Shown here one piece after another: positions 8,273-18,304 of a stretch of 64,000 bases of DNA. The notes beneath the pieces were generated by a model. The model had not been told where the DNA came from. It did not search any database and saw only the letters and a list, made by a program, of their open reading frames with translations. Both the position numbers and the translations under genes were made by a program. Origin of the DNA: Paenibacillus paeoniae (GTDB lineage Bacteria > Bacillota > Bacilli > Paenibacillales > Paenibacillaceae); NCBI RefSeq assembly GCF_003388735.1, contig NZ_QUBQ01000007.1, forward strand, positions 124,001-188,000, written 5' to 3'. Every line of letters starts with the position of its first letter. The first letter of the stretch is position 1.

Positions 8273-9475
8273 ATGTCGGTTAAAGGACGCCACTTATTCA
8301 CATCAGAATCAGTTACGGAAGGGCACCCGGATAAGATTTGTGACCAAATCTCGGATGCCGTTCTTGATGCATTCCTGGAAGCAGACCCTAATGCGCGCGT
8401 AGCGTGCGAAGTTTCGGTAGCAACAGGCCTCGTGCTTGTTATTGGTGAAATTAGCAGCCGTGCGGATTATATTGATATTTCGGCGATCGCTCGTCGCACC
8501 ATTAAGGAAATTGGCTATACTCGCGCGAAATATGGTTTTGACTCCAGCACTTGTGCCGTTCTGACTTCATTGAACGAGCAATCTGCTGACATCGCTCAAG
8601 GCGTTAACGCTGCTCTTGAAACTCGCGATGGCAAAGATATGAAGCAAGAGAATGAAGATATCGGTGCAGGCGACCAAGGTCTGATGTTTGGTTTCGCTAC
8701 TAACGAAACACCTGAACTGATGCCATTGCCAATCGCATTGTCGCACCGCATTGCCCGTCGCTTGTCCGAAGTGCGTAAGAACGAGACACTTGCTTACCTT
8801 CGCCCAGACGGCAAAACGCAAGTGACAATCGAATACGCGGACGGCAAGCCAGTTCGTGTTGATACCATTGTTGTATCGACTCAACATGCGGAAGAGATTA
8901 CGCTGGAGCAAATCCAAAGCGACATCATGGAGCATGTTATTAAACCGGTTGTTCCGGTTGAGTGGCTGGACGAGCAAACCAAATACTTTATTAACCCTAC
9001 TGGCCGTTTCGTTATTGGCGGTCCTCAAGGCGATGCTGGTCTTACTGGCCGTAAAATCATCGTTGATACGTACGGCGGCTACGCTCGTCATGGCGGCGGC
9101 GCATTCTCCGGCAAGGATCCTACAAAGGTCGACCGTTCCGCAGCTTACGCGGCACGCTACGTAGCGAAAAACATCGTTGCGGCAGGCCTGGCTGACAAGT
9201 GCGAAATCCAGCTTGCTTACGCTATTGGCGTAGCTCAGCCGGTTTCCGTCAATGTAGATACGTATGGTACAGGCAAAGTGTCCGAAGAGAAGTTGGTTGA
9301 GCTAATTACTAGCAACTTCGACCTTCGTCCTGCGGGCATCATCAAAATGCTGGACCTTCGTCGTCCGATCTACGCTCAGACTGCGGCATACGGCCATTTC
9401 GGTCGTACAGACGTGGATCTTCCTTGGGAGCGTGTAGATAAATCCGAGCTTCTGAAAGCTGGAGCTGGACTGTAA
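8273..9475 (+). CDS. metK: S-adenosylmethionine synthetase
   Basis: This 400-residue protein joins ATP and methionine to make S-adenosylmethionine in the cytoplasm. Family motifs are all present: SESVTEGHPDKICDQISDA at the N-terminus, GAGDQGLMFGFA in the middle, and GGGAFSGKDPTKVDRSAAY with its nucleotide-binding Lys/Asp residues near residue 260-285. Length is normal. The start ATG 8273 follows TAGGAGGT (8257-8264); the TTG upstream at 8264 is part of that site and is not used. The gene has its own terminator and appears monocistronic. No S-box riboswitch sequence is seen upstream, although S-box control of metK is common in related bacteria. Confidence 0.97.
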   Translation: MSVKGRHLFTSESVTEGHPDKICDQISDAVLDAFLEADPNARVACEVSVATGLVLVIGEISSRADYIDISAIARRTIKEIGYTRAKYGFDSSTCAVLTSLNEQSADIAQGVNAALETRDGKDMKQENEDIGAGDQGLMFGFATNETPELMPLPIALSHRIARRLSEVRKNETLAYLRPDGKTQVTIEYADGKPVRVDTIVVSTQHAEEITLEQIQSDIMEHVIKPVVPVEWLDEQTKYFINPTGRFVIGGPQGDAGLTGRKIIVDTYGGYARHGGGAFSGKDPTKVDRSAAYAARYVAKNIVAAGLADKCEIQLAYAIGVAQPVSVNVDTYGTGKVSEEKLVELITSNFDLRPAGIIKMLDLRRPIYAQTAAYGHFGRTDVDLPWERVDKSELLKAGAGL

Positions 9476-9517
9476 TACCACTGCCAGTTGGAAAATAGTA
9501 GCGCTAATGCGCAACAT

Positions 9518-9571
9518 AAAGGCCGTTTTACCCGTCAACTTGTAGAGATGGGTGAAACGGCTTTTATTTTT
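9518..9571 (+). terminator. Terminator of metK
   Basis: A 12-bp stem with one wobble (GCCGTTTTACCC against GGGTGAAACGGC) closes a 16-base loop and runs into TTTTATTTTT. Confidence 0.88.
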
Positions 9572-9676
9572 GTTATGACTATAGGGCTAACGGCACAAAA
9601 AAGTGTACGAACCTAACATTTTCATGCATTCAGACCGAAAAATAAGGTACGAGTGTATATTTGAGGAGTGAACATT

Positions 9677-12600
9677 ATGTATCGTATGCGCAAGTTGTCC
9701 TTATTTCTATCTATTGCTATGTTGCTTCAATTTGCTATGCCCGGGTGGTCGGCATCCCAGACCGTAACGGCTGCGCCGGGAGGACCTATTGTCACAAGCT
9801 TCTTCCCAGCGAAAAACTTGGACAGTGTGCCGGTGCGCACCAACTTGCGTCTGACCTTCGACGAGAATGTCAAAACGGGCGCTTCTTCAACCAGCATTTA
9901 CATATACAAGACGGAAAATAACGCTCTAGTCGAGAAAATCGGTGTAACGAGCGGAAGAGTATCCATATCCGGCAATCAAGCTACGATCACTCCGTCGTAT
10001 AGTTCACTCGGAGGCAGATTGGAACTGGACACCGAATATTTTGTATTGATCGACCAAGGAGCTTTTGTGAACGACTCCAATGGCGCTTCTTATACGGGGA
10101 TTCAAGATGCAACGACTTGGCGCTTCCGTACGGTACTTGTGGAAGACAACACAAGACCGTTGCATACGTTCCGTAGTCCCGAGGGGCAGGATATTTCTAT
10201 TACAAGCGCAATAAACATATCTTTTAATAAACCTGTCTACGTCGCTAGCGGCGATATTGTTCTGGAATCGTCAGAGGATAATCGCTATATTCCTGTAACA
10301 TCCTCCAGTGTGACTGGTAGCGGAACATCCTCCATCACGATTACGCCTGACGGAGCTCTTATGCCTAAGACAACATACCGTGTTCGTATTTCCGGCAGCA
10401 ACATCCAGGATGCATCGGGCAACGCTTTTGCTGGCATGAACTGGACATTCACCACAGGGGAAGCGCCAGTCAATCTGGCAAGCAGCAATCCGTTTACTCC
10501 TGCAAAAAACGATACTCTTGTTCCTACCGGAACCGAGTTGACGATTCGCTTCGACAAGCAAGTTCAGGCTAATGCGAATAGATACATTGAAATTCGCCGA
10601 GTAAGCGACAATGTGACGATTCAACGCATACTGGCTACGTCGACTGCAGTTAGACTGGATTCTAACTCCAATTCTGCAACAATCAGACCATCGACTTTGG
10701 CGCCGAATACGGCTTATTACGTATGGATTGAGCCCGGTGCTTTCTCCAGACCTAACCCTAACGCAAGCCAATGGTTCTATGGTATAAGCTCCGCTACGGT
10801 TTGGAATTTTACGACCGGATTTGGCAATGATACCACGCCTCCTAACGTGACGACTTATTCTCCTGTCAGAGGCGGTACATTATCGAACGTGAATGGAAAG
10901 TTAACGTTGACCTTCAACAAAGATGTGTATTTGAATAGCGGAGATATTGAAATCCGTCATTCCAATAGCGGCACGCTATTCCGTTCTATTCCGATCACTT
11001 CGACACGTGTGAAAGGCGCTGGAACAAAGGAATTGACGATTGACGCTACCAGTCATGTATCTTCCAGTGATGCGGCCAAATCATTTGTCAATAATACAAG
11101 ATACTATGTTACGATCGGCAACCGCGCAATCCGAGATGGAGCCGGCAATTTCTTCGCGGGCATCTCCGGAAACGGAGGATGGTCCTTCATGGTTACTCAG
11201 GACGACAAAAAGCCGAACTTGGTAAGTCTTACTCCTGTGAACGGCGCAAACGTAGTGGATGTAAATGACACGTTCAAGGCTACTTTCGATAAACCAGTTA
11301 TGGCATCAACCGATCCTGGGAAACAAATCAGATTTGTGACTAAAGTACAAGAAGGATACCGTACAATTGTAGCGTCCTACTATGTGGATCCTAAAGACAA
11401 TAAGAGCATTATTATCGAACCTGGCAGATTTGCACTGTCTCTGGATACCCGATATTTTGTAAACATTGATGAAGGAGCCATTACCGACTTGGTTGGTAAT
11501 GATTTTTCAGGCATATTGAATGAATATCAGTGGAGTTTCTTGACGAGAGGGGCGGATAAAACGCCGCCAGTCATCTCAAGTTCAGATGTTGCCGGATCGA
11601 CGATCCGATTAATTTACAATGAGCCGCTGAAGGAAGACTTAAAACCGTCACCAGCTAGCTTCTATGTGACCGTAGCGGGATTGCCACGCAACGTTACGGG
11701 GGTGAAAGTAGAAGGAAATATTGTATTTGTTACCCTGGCTAGCAACGTAGCCGTTAATCAAAAGGTGACATTGTCATATACGCAGCCTAACAATCCGCAA
11801 ATTCGCGATTTGTCGGACAATGCAGCAGGCAACTTGAACAATATTAGCATTACGAACGGAGCTTCAAATACAAGCCCTGTTATTTCCAGCGCAAGAGCTT
11901 CGGGGACGACGGTTTCGATGAGGTTCAGCGAGGACTTGATGAAGCCTCATGCCTATGCATACAGTCAGTTCACGGTTAATGTGGGCGGGATCAATTACAG
12001 TGCCAATTCGTTGACCCATAATGGCAGTACGATTGAGCTGAAGTTGTTCAGCTCCATTCCTAGCGGACAGCAAGTACGTATATCTTATAGTCCGATCAGT
12101 TATCCGTTAGTCGGTGTCTCTGGTAATTCAGTTTCTTCCTTTAGCAGTTTCCTTGCCAATGCGGGAAGTGGAGGCGGCGGCTCGGGAGGCACGACAGGCG
12201 CTCCTCAAGTTCAGAGCGTATCGGCTTCAGGTAATATGGTATCGATCCGATATAATCGGGCGCTCAATACAACAACAACGCCGGGAGCGTTCCAGTTCAG
12301 CGTACAAGCTGATAATCAGTCTCGTTCCGTTTCAAATGTCAACTTGTCCGGCGATTCGATCATTCTGACACTGAGTTCCACGATTTCGAATCCGTCGACG
12401 ATGAGAGTGTCCTATTACGGAAGCAGCAGCACAACGAAGGACATTTACGGCAATGCGGCAGCGTCATTCAATAATCTGTCGATTACAAGCGGATCAGGCG
12501 GCAATACGGGCAGCATCTCGATGATAGGAGCCATTCTGAAAGGAAATTTGCTGACGATTTCCTTCAACGAGACGCTTGATCCGTCTTACGTGCCGTCGAA

Positions 12601-14110
12601 TAGTTTCTTTTTAGTGAGAATAAAAGATATGGTTCGATTGGTGACAGGTGTGCAGGTAGCAGGAAGTACGGTCATCCTAACCCTGGATTCCGCAGCCAAA
12701 GTTGGCGAAAAAGCAGAAGTCTCGTATTTGAGCAATTCCAATGGTCTTCGTTCAATAGCGGGAAATACAGTCAATGTGTTCAATAACGCTAATGTTGCGA
12801 ATCAGACTACCATACTGGATAGCTTGAGCGGGGATTACGAAGCCGCCGATGGAGGCGGTGTTGGCATCTTGCCTTCAGCAGCGAATGCTTCCAGCGATAC
12901 TTCACCAGCTGGTGTCTCGGCTAATCGTTATACGTTAGTTAGCGAGAAGTTCATCGCAGCTGTTACAACGTCCAGAGATGCTGGTCTAACAAGCCCTCGT
13001 ATCGTCTTTAAAGTGCCAGACTTTGAGAATGCTGCTCTTGTGGCTGTACCAGTCATAGCACTGGAGATGGCGAGCAGACAGGGTGGAGACGTTACCTTTG
13101 TCGTTCAGCATGGAGATGCTACGTTCGAGCTTCCGTTGAAGACATTGAACTTCTCGGAGCTGTCTCGAGCGCTTGGAGGAAACTCGTCTACCAATCACCT
13201 GTTAATGGCGATCGATAAAGGGAACTCTTCCAAGACGCAGCCGTTGATGACGGCATTGAATAGCTCTAGCGCGACAATCATAGCTGGACCAGTCAATTAT
13301 GAAGTACTGGTTGTGAACGGTTCTAACAAGCAGGAAGTGACGAATTTTAACGGATATGTCTCCAGAACGCTCAAGACGTCTTCCAGCGTCAACGAAAGCC
13401 AGTCAGCCGTTGTATGGCTGGATCCGATTACAGGCACACTGTCGTATGTACCTACCAACTTCAAAAACGAAGGCGGATGGACAAAAGCCACATTTAAGCG
13501 GCAAGGCAACAGCGCTTATGCACTTGTGCGGAACACTAAGAGCTTCAATGATATGGGCAAACACTGGTCATCGGACACTGTACAGATGATGGCTCGCAAA
13601 TTTATCGTGGAAGGCCGTACCGCCTCCAACTATGAGCCGGACAAGCCGATTACACGCGGTGAATTCGCTACCTATATCGCCAAAGGATTAGGCTTGGCGG
13701 GCAACCGTACGGCAGCAGCCAAGTTCAAAGACGTCAATGCGGATACAGTTATGGGTGCCTACATTGGCGCAGCGGCCTCGGCGGGCATCGTCAATGGTAC
13801 GAGCAGCACGGCCTTCAAACCAAACAACTTCATCACACGTCAGGAAATGGCGGCAATGATGATGCGTGCGGCAAAGGTAACCGGCATGAGCGTTAGCTTG
13901 CCAAGCTCGGCGGATTCCTATCTTCAGAAGTATACCGACCGTAACAAGGTAAGCTCTTATGCCAAGACCAATATGGCTGAAGCTGTCTACCTGGGTATTA
14001 TCAACGGAAAGACAAACACAACGCTTAGCCCCACGACGAACGCTTCAAGGGCTGAGGGCGCTGTTATGATTATGCGAATGTTAGAGAAAGCGGAATTTTT
14101 GACTCAATAG
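9677..14110 (+). CDS. Giant surface protein with Ig-like arrays and C-terminal SLH repeats
   Basis: The 1477-residue protein starts MYRMRKLSLFLSIAMLLQ, an export signal. ATG 9677 sits 8 bases after GAGGAG and is preferred to GTG 9668, which overlaps that site. About residues 30-625 form five Big_5-type units (pattern 'PxxxxxVxxxxxLxxxFxxxV', ending 'WxFxT'). About 625-1040 form four SwmB-like units (pattern 'LTLxSxVxxGxxVxVSYxx'), with a Gly-rich linker near 830. A ~230-residue region of unknown type follows. The final ~180 residues are three SLH repeats (SFNDMGKHWSSD, FKDVNADTVMGAY, YTDRNKVSSYAK). The architecture fits a long rod tethered to cell-wall polymer; its ligand is not visible. Confidence 0.9.
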   Translation: MYRMRKLSLFLSIAMLLQFAMPGWSASQTVTAAPGGPIVTSFFPAKNLDSVPVRTNLRLTFDENVKTGASSTSIYIYKTENNALVEKIGVTSGRVSISGNQATITPSYSSLGGRLELDTEYFVLIDQGAFVNDSNGASYTGIQDATTWRFRTVLVEDNTRPLHTFRSPEGQDISITSAINISFNKPVYVASGDIVLESSEDNRYIPVTSSSVTGSGTSSITITPDGALMPKTTYRVRISGSNIQDASGNAFAGMNWTFTTGEAPVNLASSNPFTPAKNDTLVPTGTELTIRFDKQVQANANRYIEIRRVSDNVTIQRILATSTAVRLDSNSNSATIRPSTLAPNTAYYVWIEPGAFSRPNPNASQWFYGISSATVWNFTTGFGNDTTPPNVTTYSPVRGGTLSNVNGKLTLTFNKDVYLNSGDIEIRHSNSGTLFRSIPITSTRVKGAGTKELTIDATSHVSSSDAAKSFVNNTRYYVTIGNRAIRDGAGNFFAGISGNGGWSFMVTQDDKKPNLVSLTPVNGANVVDVNDTFKATFDKPVMASTDPGKQIRFVTKVQEGYRTIVASYYVDPKDNKSIIIEPGRFALSLDTRYFVNIDEGAITDLVGNDFSGILNEYQWSFLTRGADKTPPVISSSDVAGSTIRLIYNEPLKEDLKPSPASFYVTVAGLPRNVTGVKVEGNIVFVTLASNVAVNQKVTLSYTQPNNPQIRDLSDNAAGNLNNISITNGASNTSPVISSARASGTTVSMRFSEDLMKPHAYAYSQFTVNVGGINYSANSLTHNGSTIELKLFSSIPSGQQVRISYSPISYPLVGVSGNSVSSFSSFLANAGSGGGGSGGTTGAPQVQSVSASGNMVSIRYNRALNTTTTPGAFQFSVQADNQSRSVSNVNLSGDSIILTLSSTISNPSTMRVSYYGSSSTTKDIYGNAAASFNNLSITSGSGGNTGSISMIGAILKGNLLTISFNETLDPSYVPSNSFFLVRIKDMVRLVTGVQVAGSTVILTLDSAAKVGEKAEVSYLSNSNGLRSIAGNTVNVFNNANVANQTTILDSLSGDYEAADGGGVGILPSAANASSDTSPAGVSANRYTLVSEKFIAAVTTSRDAGLTSPRIVFKVPDFENAALVAVPVIALEMASRQGGDVTFVVQHGDATFELPLKTLNFSELSRALGGNSSTNHLLMAIDKGNSSKTQPLMTALNSSSATIIAGPVNYEVLVVNGSNKQEVTNFNGYVSRTLKTSSSVNESQSAVVWLDPITGTLSYVPTNFKNEGGWTKATFKRQGNSAYALVRNTKSFNDMGKHWSSDTVQMMARKFIVEGRTASNYEPDKPITRGEFATYIAKGLGLAGNRTAAAKFKDVNADTVMGAYIGAAASAGIVNGTSSTAFKPNNFITRQEMAAMMMRAAKVTGMSVSLPSSADSYLQKYTDRNKVSSYAKTNMAEAVYLGIINGKTNTTLSPTTNASRAEGAVMIMRMLEKAEFLTQ

Positions 14111-14120
14111 ACGGAAGGGG

Positions 14121-14169
14121 ACAGGACCTTAGCCCGCGGCAATCATGCCTCGTTCTAAGGTCCTGTTTT
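14121..14169 (+). terminator. Terminator of the giant SLH protein gene
   Basis: A perfect 12-bp stem (14121-14132 with 14155-14166) closes a 22-base loop and ends in TTTT. Confidence 0.85.
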
Positions 14170-14230
14170 CTATGTGAGGGCCGATTGTGCCAGCTAATAA
14201 CCCACAAGGAAACAAGTGTATAGCTAATAT

Positions 14231-14254
14231 CTATCGCTTGGTAAAAAGTGATAG
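14231..14254. repeat. Short hairpin in the leader of the glycosidase gene
   Basis: CTATCGCTT and AAGTGATAG pair over 9 positions with one wobble around a 6-base loop. It lies in the 168 bases before the next gene. It has no T-run, and its role is unknown. Confidence 0.5.
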
Positions 14255-14337
14255 CAGTCTTTTATGGACGGAACTTTTATACGACTCTTGTAGTCTATAT
14301 TAAGTAGTTACATAGAGATGGGAGAGTTGCTAGTATT

Positions 14338-17043
14338 ATGAGCAAGCGATCGGACAGCATAGGTCGGCAGAAGAGCAGAGTAGGTAGACGAGTCGTCGTT
14401 ATCGCGGTTAGTGGAGCGCTGTTGGCGCATCCTATAGCTACGTTACTTCCGGGTAATGGAGCATCCTTCATCGTATCGCAGGCGGAAGCAGCAAGCGCAG
14501 CGCCTGTTTTGAAGCTTAAGCAGTCCCAGATCATTACAGCGGGCGCCAAGCGAGTGGATTATGTATGGCAAACAACGAGAAGCAATAAGGCTGTCTCAAC
14601 GGATGTTCATGTCATAGAAGTGGATCTCACGAATCCACATGTAACATTAAATGCCATGAGCGGCAGGAATAACAATGTAGGACAGCGAAACAATATTTTG
14701 AACATGACAAAAGAAAGTGGAGCAGTCGCAGGGATTAATGGAGATGTGTTCGTGATGGCCAATGAGGGAGCGCCGCTGGGTGCTCAAATTACGAGCGGAA
14801 CTCTTATGGTCAGCCCATCGAAACTTAATGGCATGTATGCCTTCGCCATGACGACAGACCGTAAGCCGATGATTGACGCATTTACCTTTAGCGGTACGGT
14901 AACAGCGGAGAATGGCCAGACGTTCCCGATCGAAGGCTTGAACCAATCCACCTATACACCAGAGATTGCAGGCGTGACTTATAGTCATGTGGATAACTTG
15001 TTTATTTACACAAGTGCATGGGGCGGAGCGGAGCGTCCGCGTAATTCGGCAACAAAGGCGACCGAGGTTCTCGTTCGCAATGGCGTTGTCGAGCAAATTA
15101 GCGAGAGTGATCCCATTCCGGGTTCCGTTCCTGCGGATGGATACATCCTGCGCGGACATGGCAAAGCTGCTGTCTTCATCAAAGCCAATGTACAGGTGGG
15201 GCAAGCCGTCACGTCGGACTATTCCCTCGTCTCGCAAACGACGAAGCAGCCCGTCGATACTTCGACCCTGCAAATGCTGGTAGGCGGACATACGCTTCTT
15301 GTAGACAATGGCGCAGCTTCTGCATTCTCCAGAGACATCCAAGGTGTAAGCGGTTCATCCTTTACTTCTCGTACAGGAATTGGCTATTCCAAGGATGGAA
15401 CAAAGGTGTACATGATTACGAGTGAAAGATCCGGAAGCAATACCGGACTAAACTTGAGAGAACTGCAACAGATTATGGTACAGCTAGGCGTACATAAAGG
15501 CGTCAATATGGATGGGGGCGGCTCGACCACAATGACCGAGCGTCCGCTTGGTACGACCAATCTGCAGCTAGCTCATCCGACACAGGAAAGCTCGCAACGT
15601 TCCGTATCGAACGGCATTGGGGTCTTTACAACTGCCCCTCAAGGTTCGGTCAGAAACATGTCCGTCAGCGGTGCCAACGTTATGTTGCTCGGCCAAACAG
15701 TCAAATATTCGGTAAGCGGCTATGATACATACTACAATCCGATTACGATTGATCCGACGACATTGAGCTGGGCCTCATCAGGCTCGGTCGGCAAGTTTGA
15801 GCAAAACGCATTTACAGCTAGCAAAATAGGCAAAACAACCCTTACAGCCAAATCGGGCAATGTCGAGGCCAAGTATGAGGTAGAGATCGTTGGCAAGGAT
15901 CAGATCGACTCGATGAAGATCAACACTTCTGCGGGCATGTTGTCCCCAGGCAGCTCGATTAATGTGCCGATTACGGTGAAGCTCAAAAACGGCAAAACGT
16001 ACAATCTGTCGGGGGATTCCCTGAAGTGGGAATTCGTTGGTTTCGAGGGGACTTATCAGAACGGTTCCATTACTGTTAACAGTGTAGACGACAAAGCCAC
16101 AGCTGGCTATGCGGTCGGCAGCTATGACGGATATGGTGCAATGATCCCGTTCGTGAAAGGTGAAGAGGCTGTAGTCGTGGAAGACTTCGAGGTATCGCGC
16201 TATGCGATTACTTCGCAGGTTACGCCTGCCGATACGACGAAAGGCGGCGTGAGACTTATTAGCGATCTTCCAGGCCAGACAAGCCGCGGTCTTCAGATTT
16301 CGTATGACTTCTCAGCTGGAACAGGAACAAGAGCCTCCTATGCGGTATTCGGCACCAATGGCGTGACGCTATCCGGCTCGCCGTCATCGATGACAATGGA
16401 CGTGTACAGCGACAACAGCAAAAACTGGGTGCGCGCTGAAGTAGTAGACGCAAGCGGCAAAACCCATCTGCTGGATGTAGCCAAAGAGCTAAATTGGGAT
16501 GGCTGGAAAAACATCAAAATCGATGTGGGAAGCGCAGGTATTGCATTCCCGGCTAAGCTGAAGCGGATTTATGTGGTCACGATTGATCAGAACAGCGACA
16601 AGAAAGCAGCATCCGGTGCGATTGCCATTGATAACATTGTATTGCGCACTGCAGCTGAAGTGAAAGATCCGGCCCGAGCGAAGATTGCTATGACGATCGG
16701 GAATTCGAATGCATCGGTGAACGGAAAAAGCATTAAACTAGAAGCTGCGCCGCTTATCCAGCAAGGATCGACTTACGTCCCTCTGAGATTTGTCTCGGAA
16801 GCGATGGGAGCCGAGGTGCTCTACGATGACAAGACGCGTAAGGTCACGGTGCTGCGAGGAAGCCAAATGATCGAGATGACGATTGGGCAGAAGGATTATA
16901 TGTTGAATGGCGTGCGGTATACGTCGGATGTAGCGCCTTTCACCCGCAATGGCAGAACGCTAATTCCGGTTCGTTTGTTCTCAGAAAAGCTGGGCTTTAA
17001 GGTAGGCTACGATGAGAAGGTCAAAAAAGTTACCATAGAATAG
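14338..17043 (+). CDS. Secreted phosphodiester glycosidase-type protein with copper-amine-oxidase-like C-terminus
   Basis: The 901-residue protein has a long positively charged signal region cut near QAEAASA. Residues ~70-440 match the NAGPA/phosphodiester glycosidase fold, with the conserved MDGGGSTTM loop and SNGIGVF near the end. The family removes N-acetylglucosamine or similar groups from phosphodiester links. A Big_2-like Ig domain follows (~440-530), then a jelly-roll-like carbohydrate-binding region (~620-780, FEVSRYAIT). Two copper-amine-oxidase N-terminal repeats close the protein (~785-901, YVPLRFVSEAMGAEV and LIPVRLFSEKLGFKV), a module common in Paenibacillus surface proteins. Start ATG follows GGGAGAG. 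The substrate could be a teichoic-type or exopolysaccharide phosphodiester (inference). Confidence 0.88.
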   Translation: MSKRSDSIGRQKSRVGRRVVVIAVSGALLAHPIATLLPGNGASFIVSQAEAASAAPVLKLKQSQIITAGAKRVDYVWQTTRSNKAVSTDVHVIEVDLTNPHVTLNAMSGRNNNVGQRNNILNMTKESGAVAGINGDVFVMANEGAPLGAQITSGTLMVSPSKLNGMYAFAMTTDRKPMIDAFTFSGTVTAENGQTFPIEGLNQSTYTPEIAGVTYSHVDNLFIYTSAWGGAERPRNSATKATEVLVRNGVVEQISESDPIPGSVPADGYILRGHGKAAVFIKANVQVGQAVTSDYSLVSQTTKQPVDTSTLQMLVGGHTLLVDNGAASAFSRDIQGVSGSSFTSRTGIGYSKDGTKVYMITSERSGSNTGLNLRELQQIMVQLGVHKGVNMDGGGSTTMTERPLGTTNLQLAHPTQESSQRSVSNGIGVFTTAPQGSVRNMSVSGANVMLLGQTVKYSVSGYDTYYNPITIDPTTLSWASSGSVGKFEQNAFTASKIGKTTLTAKSGNVEAKYEVEIVGKDQIDSMKINTSAGMLSPGSSINVPITVKLKNGKTYNLSGDSLKWEFVGFEGTYQNGSITVNSVDDKATAGYAVGSYDGYGAMIPFVKGEEAVVVEDFEVSRYAITSQVTPADTTKGGVRLISDLPGQTSRGLQISYDFSAGTGTRASYAVFGTNGVTLSGSPSSMTMDVYSDNSKNWVRAEVVDASGKTHLLDVAKELNWDGWKNIKIDVGSAGIAFPAKLKRIYVVTIDQNSDKKAASGAIAIDNIVLRTAAEVKDPARAKIAMTIGNSNASVNGKSIKLEAAPLIQQGSTYVPLRFVSEAMGAEVLYDDKTRKVTVLRGSQMIEMTIGQKDYMLNGVRYTSDVAPFTRNGRTLIPVRLFSEKLGFKVGYDEKVKKVTIE

Positions 17044-17116
17044 CTAGACGGAATATAGCTAAAGTGTGGTATGATGAAGTGGAATATCCTTTTTCGATGG
17101 GGAGTGCCTAACCGCA

Positions 17117-18304
17117 GTGGATCACCTTACGGTCGATATTAATAGAGTAATCTCGAATGCCATTCAAGTCATGGAGGATAGCAAATATCAAATCTATGAA
17201 ATATGCGAATCGGCACGAACAGAGCTGGAGGCGCTGGAGTCTGAGCTTGAGCAGGTGCTTCAGGAGACAGTCCGGACGATCGACAAGGTAGATCAATTGG
17301 AGCAGGAGTACCGGCGCGCGCGCATGCGTCTGACGGAAGTCAGCCGAGACTTTGTGCGGTATAAGGAAGAAGACATTAAATCCGCATACGAGAAGGCGAC
17401 ACAGATCCAACTTGACCTCATGGTCTATCGCGAGAAAGAAAATTATTTGAAGTCTCGCAGGGATGACCTTCAAAAGCGGGTACGCAATGTCGAGAAATCG
17501 ATTGAGCGGGCGGAGATGATCGGCTCCCAAATGAATGTGGTGCTGGAGTATTTGTCCGGGGATCTTAATCAAGTAACGCGAATTATTGAATCAGCCAAGA
17601 CCAGACAGCTTCTGGGACTGAAAATTATATTGGCGCAGGAGGAAGAGCGCAAGCGTATTGCGAGGGAGATTCATGATGGTCCCGCGCAATCGCTGGCGAA
17701 CATCGTCTTGCGTACCGAGATTGCGGAACGCATGCTCATCAAGCAGCAATTCGAATTGGTGCAGGATGAGCTTGTGGATCTCAAGAGCCAAGTACGTTCC
17801 GGACTTGAAGAAATACGCAAAATCATATTCAACCTTCGTCCAATGGCGCTAGATGATCTTGGTCTGGTGCCTACGCTGCGTAAATTCACCCAGGACTTCG
17901 AGGAGAAGTCCAGGGTTCATACCGTATTCGAGCTGACGGGCAAGGAAATTCGGATGCCTTCCGCTATGGAAGCAGCCATTTATCGGATGGTGCAAGAAGC
18001 GTTCTCCAATGTACTGAAACATGCGAACGCTTCCCATGTATCGCTGGAAATCTACTACAGCCCGCAGCTTATTACGTTGACGATTCAGGATAACGGGAAT
18101 GGCTTTCTGGTAGGCCTGGACGATCAGCCTACCAGCCGCAATTCCCATTTTGGCCTGGTTGGCATGAGGGAACGCGTGGAATTGATCGAAGGAAGGATGA
18201 TTATAGACTCAAAGCCTGGGCAGGGAACGAAGATTGTAATAGACATTCCAACAACTTCCGAACAAAGAAAGGAGAATGAGAATAATGAACCAGATATCGG
18301 CTAG
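17117..18304 (+). CDS. degS: Two-component sensor histidine kinase DegS
   Basis: The 395-residue cytoplasmic kinase lacks membrane segments. Residues 1-170 are a long charged coiled coil (DegS sensor domain). The HisKA_3 box EIHDGPAQSLANIVLRTE places the phosphorylated His at residue 186. The ATPase part shows EAFSNVLKHANASH, DNGNGF and GLVGMRERVELIEG. Start GTG 17117 follows GGGGAG at a rather long spacing of about 13 bases, so the start is moderately sure. It overlaps degU by 20 bases, so the two are co-translated. In Bacillus, DegS-DegU controls motility, competence, exoproteins and surface polymers; comF and flagellar genes lie just downstream here. Confidence 0.93.
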   Translation: MDHLTVDINRVISNAIQVMEDSKYQIYEICESARTELEALESELEQVLQETVRTIDKVDQLEQEYRRARMRLTEVSRDFVRYKEEDIKSAYEKATQIQLDLMVYREKENYLKSRRDDLQKRVRNVEKSIERAEMIGSQMNVVLEYLSGDLNQVTRIIESAKTRQLLGLKIILAQEEERKRIAREIHDGPAQSLANIVLRTEIAERMLIKQQFELVQDELVDLKSQVRSGLEEIRKIIFNLRPMALDDLGLVPTLRKFTQDFEEKSRVHTVFELTGKEIRMPSAMEAAIYRMVQEAFSNVLKHANASHVSLEIYYSPQLITLTIQDNGNGFLVGLDDQPTSRNSHFGLVGMRERVELIEGRMIIDSKPGQGTKIVIDIPTTSEQRKENENNEPDIG